A stretch of 64,000 nt of DNA, from positions 10,912,001 through 10,976,000 of the forward strand of contig NC_061467.1 of the NCBI RefSeq assembly GCF_022581195.2, given 5' to 3'. The notes beneath the pieces are model-generated. The model searched no databases. It worked only from the letters and a program-made list of their open reading frames with translations, and was not told where the DNA came from. Of the stretch, positions 59,555-64,000 are shown piece after piece. The translations under genes and the position numbers were made by a program. This DNA comes from Helicoverpa zea. Its lineage: Eukaryota; Arthropoda; Insecta; Lepidoptera; Noctuidae. Within the stretch, counting starts at the first letter, position 1; every line of letters begins with the position of its first letter.

Positions 59555-59640
59555 AATCCTTCTCCGTGTGAGAGGAGGCCTGTGCCCAGCAGTGGGACGA
59601 TAAAAGGCTGTAACGGTAACAGTAGCAGATGTTATGTCAC
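59555..59640 (+). repeat. LINE-type 3' tail fragment
   Basis: Contains TGTGAGAGGAGGCCTGTGCC and CAGCAGTGGGACGATAAAAG, the familiar terminal segment of a common lepidopteran non-LTR element. The usual repeated trinucleotide end is degraded to GTAACGGTAAC. The family name is uncertain. Confidence 0.65.
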
Positions 59641-59694
59641 TCTTCTTAATCATTTAAGTAGAAAGCATAGATATTTATAAAAGCAATCGTTACA

Positions 59695-59870
59695 AATATA
59701 GGTGTTATAAATGCGAAAGTAATGCTGTGAATTTTCTTACGCAATGACGGTAAAACGGTTGAATCATTTGTCATGAAATTTGGCGCAGAGATAGGTGATC
59801 AAGAGACAGTTAACGACGCGAAGGAACTTACGAAGTCATGGTTGGAAACCGATTAAACATAAAGGCGTTT
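59695..59870. repeat. Decayed lepidopteran dispersed repeat
   Basis: A diverged relative of 56455-56816: TGCGAAAGTAATGCTGTGAA, ATGAAATTTGGCGCAGAGAT, then AGGTGATCAAGAG. Non-coding. Confidence 0.55.
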
Positions 59871-60343
59871 TATGTTTACACTCGTTAGACATCGGAATAA
59901 CCTTTTGAAAATGCAAAATACACCTTCATATAAATAGATCTATGCAACTCAATCGCAATACATTAACATTCACACTTCAAAATTAATCCAAATTCACAAA
60001 ACAGAACACATCAATAGAATCGATCGATTACCATTTAATTATCGCTCATGAATAGGGCAACACTATGTAATAATCAATTTGTTTAATGGCAACACCACGC
60101 TCCCCTTTGAACTGTGACGTCACTAATGAAAATTAGGTTATGGTTTAATTGAAAATGTTTTCAAGATGGCGCCGGTTTCCGTAAACAAGTTATTGTTCGT
60201 ATCATGTTATTATAATCAGGTTAAAAGACGTGCCTTTTAATACTTTGAATAAAAAAAAAATATTTTGCTTGCAAAAGTGGCGCTTTCACGTAAAAACATA
60301 TTGAATTGAGTTAAATGACATGTGATACCCGAAGCGAGTTTAA
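59871..60343. other. Non-coding, nothing recognised
   Basis: Contains a TGACGTCA palindrome near 60115, a consensus CRE; its use cannot be judged. Confidence 0.4.
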
Positions 60344-60683
60344 TGAAAAACCGGCCAAGTGCGAGTCGGACTCGCGCACGTAGGGTTCCGTACCATCCAA
60401 ACTAATATTCTATACCTATATATTTATGGATATGGAGCAAAAATGACCAAAAAAATCACATTTGTTGTATGGGAGCCCCCCGAAATATTTATTTTATTCT
60501 AGTTTTCAGTATTTGTTGTTATAGCGGCAACAGAAATACATCATCTGTAAAAATTTCCACTCTCTTACTATCACGCTTCATGAGATACAGCCTGGTGACA
60601 GACGGACGGACGGACGGACGGACGGACAGAGGAGCGAAAACAATAGGGTCCCGTTTTACCCTTTGGGTACGGAACCCTAAAAA
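60344..60683. repeat. Widespread lepidopteran repeat with (GGAC)n
   Basis: Starts AACCGGCCAAGTGCGAGTCG and ends TTTGGGTACGGAACCCTAAA, a very common dispersed sequence in Lepidoptera. It contains GGACGGAC tandem units at about 60600-60627. The 89-codon frame through it is an artefact of the repeat. Confidence 0.85.
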
Positions 60684-61480
60684 GTACCTTGTTTTTCATA
60701 TTTATCTTTTAACAGAATTCCCCTTTACACAACCCTAACAACATCAGCTTATAACTATCATCACAAACAACGTCTGTTGACGCAGTTAACAATAAAGTAT
60801 GATTACTAAATACTGACCAAACGAGGTGTAATGCCCCTAACGACAGCCAATTACTCTCTCCACGCGATATTATGGCTAAACTTTTTGACATTACTGGGAC
60901 CTACTGACCTAGAATGGCAGACCTTTTTTGGAATGCAATTCCTGTTCGCTTGCATTTGGTATAATTTCAATGTGGTAGTAATTGTAACGCAAAAATAAAG
61001 GCTATTGCTATACGCCTAATCAAGCTATTTTATCTATTACCGTCGATTCGATATATACATATGTTATGTTCTGAATTCAACCATCATCAGTAGAAGAAAC
61101 ATAAAAATTGCCCACAAAGTTTGACAAAGAATCTCGCATTTTAGAAGCTCAAGAATTTAGGCGAAACTTAATTACATTATTGAAATTAATTGTATGTGCT
61201 AATTCGATTTAAAACCTACTATAAAACCATGGAAATACTCCATAAATATACAGCCTTTAGATTGATCTCTGCCCCAGTAACTACACGATATAATTTGCCT
61301 AACAAAATTGAATCATGCGCGGCGATTGGTCGCTAAATTAATTTCTGTACATCGCTGGCAAGGCTCGCCGTTTCAATTTTTGCCCAGCTATACAGGTTGA
61401 TAGGCCAGTTATTTGATAGTGGAACCATAAATTATTAGGACAGATATTTATTTTATAAAATCCTACTAATGTGATAAGTA
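60684..61480. other. Non-coding, nothing recognised
   Basis: No exon or complete repeat was identified. Confidence 0.45.
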
Positions 61481-61640
61481 CCTTAAGAATATAATTATAA
61501 TGCAAGATTGTAACAAGATATTTATAGATGAATTTTGGCTGATTCAGGTGGCACCCAGTAGCCCAACCAAATTTTTATCCTGGTGCAGGAAGTGGATCCC
61601 TCGGGGCACGGGTGAAACTACGGGGTAAAGCTAGTTACGT
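61481..61640. repeat. Decayed lepidopteran dispersed repeat
   Basis: CGGGGCACGGGTGAAACTAC followed by GGGGTAAAGCTAGTTA resembles the end of the common 'accompanying gene-poor regions' repeat related to 11841-12010 in inverted wording. Heavily diverged. Confidence 0.4.
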
Positions 61641-61951
61641 ATTTTTGTCACAATATCACAATTTAATGCTGGGAAGGTGCGGTAAGTGTGGAAGTCCTAT
61701 AAAGGTGATTTACTTTTAGAAAATGCTTTTAAATGCTGATAGAACATAAATCAATTTTTGATTGCCGGCTTTGTTACTAGAACTCAAATATTCCAGGACC
61801 TATTTTTATTCAACTTCATATTTTTTATGGCTCACCCACGAGTCGGTGTCGGCAACGGTTTAAAAATAGTCCATAAAACCAATTGTTCTTCACGGAGGCC
61901 CATTCAAAACACATAACGAGCGCTTCGGCATAAAGTACAGCATTCACTCAC

Positions 61952-62190
61952 TTTCCTTTGTCTCAGTGACAAACGCGATATAGACCAATAAAACGCGTTC
62001 GCAACGCAGACTCCGGCAAATTCCTTCTTCAGTGCCGAAATTGCTCGAATTCCGGAAACTTCCGGACTTTTACGGTGTCCCGGATTCCAGAGCGCAACGT
62101 GTGGTCGCCCCGCAAACGTGCGCCACTTTAAAAAACATACGGACGGTTTTTATGTACGGAGACGTCGCTTTTACTGCGCGTTATTTTAAC
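61952..62190 (-). promoter_or_regulatory. CpG-richer block with a splice-donor-like end; possible 5' exon/promoter
   Basis: A local rise in GC and CpG. On the minus strand it ends with GGAAA|GTGAGT at 61952/61951, a good donor consensus. It could be a first exon of the same transcription unit as the exon at 55096 (Camta). No long frame or TATA box supports this, so it is only a candidate. Confidence 0.25.
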
Positions 62191-62990
62191 GGATAATATC
62201 TAGTGTATAACGTAAGCAAAGGGGTTTTTTAATATTCTTTCTTATTATATTTACTTTTCTGTTGACCTAGTTGTTTAGGGTGGGGCAGTAAAATAAGTAT
62301 TTTTGCTGTGGACTCAGACCTAATTAAGGTTTTGAAGCTACGAGAATCCTTTGATATTGTATAATGTATCACTGGTTTTTTTTTTCAGTGCATTATTGCT
62401 TTTAAGAATTTTTCTGAAAACTTTAAAAATATGAACACCATTTTTTCTAATAAGCAGTAATTTAATCACAAAATTCATAACGTAGTTGCATGCCCTTTCT
62501 CTTTTCTTCACAATATTATCATGTACTTCAGAAAATAATTGACAAGGCCACTCTCCTGCACAGTAGGCTAAACCTACCATTTACCGCACGACTTTCCACC
62601 TAAATCTGCATCGTATATTTTGTCACGTACCATGGCTCGCTCAATAGCGCCGAGTTAAATACACCGTAGAATGTAAAGTATCTCTTATATTTTAGTCGAC
62701 GGCTCGGACGAGATCGTATTTCCCATAGGAACTCGCCTGTGTAGTGGGGTAGGCAGAAGGTCAATATTGCTTTGTGGATTAAAGTGAGAGTAGGTATTGC
62801 AATGTGGTACATAGCCAAAGAATGTGTAAAATATCATAAATCAACATTTCTTCATGACTTATGACTTTGACAAGCGTGGTTGTACCTACTTGTGTCACTA
62901 ACTTCACTAGATAAAGCTTTTGAAAAGAAGAACGGCTTTCTATCTGTCTTAAAATAAAATCACAATGAAAACATCTGAAACTGAAAAAGG
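62191..62990. other. Non-coding, nothing recognised
   Basis: Two 72-80 codon minus-strand frames have no domain or splice support. Confidence 0.45.
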
Positions 62991-62994
62991 AGCC

Positions 62995-63180
62995 TTATTA
63001 TTATTATTATTCTTTATTGTACACAAAAACATATAAAAATACACACAACACAGAGAAGACATGTACAAAGGCGAGCTTAACCCAGAACTGGGTTCTCTAA
63101 CAGCAAACCTTAGAGCGATAGAGAGATGCGATAGGGAAGAGAAAATTAAAAGTACACATGCCTTCTTATTGTTATATAAT
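62995..63180 (-). repeat. LINE 3'-end fragment
   Basis: A (TTA)n start followed by TTCTTTATTGTACACAAAAA and a GTACAAAGGCGAGCTTAACC / GGGTTCTCTAACAGCAAACC segment. This wording is known from 3' ends of lepidopteran non-LTR elements inserted on the minus strand. No RT coding remains. Confidence 0.6.
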
Positions 63181-64000
63181 TATCATCACATTTCCGTCTT
63201 CCTTTGCATCGCTATTAGAAGATTATAAATACTAATACATTCTTATAAATGTAAACTGCCACGCAAAACATTACCCACTTTTAAACAAAAAACCAAACTA
63301 AATCTTCTGCATCTCCCTACCCACTAACAATATATTGTGTATCTTGAGTGAAATTGTTTTCTGTCAGGCGTCATAGATAACTCGTTAGCTTGCGACCCGC
63401 ACGTTACGAGGCCCTGGCGGCCCGATGTTAATGTGCCCTGATGTTTGCCAAATTGTTTTACTGTTGCTATTCTGTGCTGTGGCCATTTTTGAATGATTAG
63501 ATTTCTGTGTGATGGATCGGAGATAGATTGTATCACATAAATATTGTAAATGTGAAAGTTTGGGTGTGTCTTGTGGATGTATGGATCTCTTTCACACAAA
63601 AAATAAGTGCAATATATGTAATTTTACAGTAATATAGCTTATAGATGAAAATAACCTGTTTATATATAAGTAAGTATAGGTACTACTTTTTTTCTGGATG
63701 TGGGATGCTACATAGACTACTTTGACTAGTCTTTTTACTCTGTAACGACATGAATAGTTTATTATTATTGAAAATCAAATACATTAACAACATCTATCAG
63801 TCCAATATTTACGTATTGGGTTAAAGTCAAAAGGATGGCGATTGCCTAAAATTGTTCCTTCAACAAACACCACATTGACCCTTTGACTTCCTCAACCAAA
63901 TATCCTGCACCCAGCTCAGTCAATGTGATCCTCTCACGCAACCAGTCTCAGGGTCGGCAGCGTCACTTCCTTACTACAAAAGGTCACCCAGTTTGAACGT
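63181..64000. other. Non-coding, nothing recognised
   Basis: The 91-codon minus-strand frame at 63324-63599 is not supported by any domain. No element boundary was identified. Confidence 0.45.

Noticed and set aside
60469..60738. 89-codon frame containing an Asp-Gly-Arg-Thr repeat
   Set aside because: It is the translation of the (GGAC)n tract inside a common dispersed repeat.

Overview
This is an AT-rich, intron-dominated stretch of an insect nuclear genome, almost certainly a lepidopteran and probably a noctuid moth. The dispersed families point there: tRNA-headed SINEs ending in GATGAT, the 'GGCCAAGTGCGAGTC...GGGTTCCGTACC' repeat, the 'CACGCGGGCGAAGCCGC' repeat, foldback MITEs and a Ty3/gypsy element of the CsRn1 type. 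Species was inferred from remembered repeat families, not from a search.

Host genes are sparse and all lie on the minus strand. An exon at 30563-30472 encodes the start of the CG-1 DNA-binding domain of a calmodulin-binding transcription activator (Camta). A very GC-rich exon at 55096-54958 has good splice sites and a phase that joins it to the Camta exon, so I read it as a probable upstream Camta exon. If so, most of the window is Camta intron: about 24.4 kb between the two exons and more than 30 kb downstream. A complete single-exon coding sequence for an SLC35B4/Efr-type nucleotide-sugar transporter (39513-38500) sits inside the 24.4 kb intron on the same strand. It has a probable 5' UTR intron, and a tRNA-Glu(CTC) gene lies in that intron.

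The rest is mobile DNA. Window 1-30 kb holds a decayed Tc1-type DD34E transposon (9628-11250), SINE copies and old dispersed repeats. It also holds a 227-bp TA-flanked MITE and two copies of a foldback MITE whose central loop is inverted between copies. Window 33-38 kb is a dense cluster of palindromic elements, including a 1-kb inverted repeat with about 435-bp arms. Window 45.3-51.2 kb is a structurally intact LTR retrotransposon with identical 226-bp LTRs, a gag with a C-H-C-C knuckle, a full protease-RT-RNaseH-integrase pol, and an unexpected third ORF for a small single-pass membrane protein with an N-myristoylation signal. Window 55-64 kb has two near-full-length SINEs and several common lepidopteran repeats.

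The most interesting items are the third ORF of the LTR element, the long foldback at 34.9-35.9 kb as a possible hairpin-RNA source, the loop-inverted MITE pair, and the nested Efr/tRNA-Glu arrangement within Camta.
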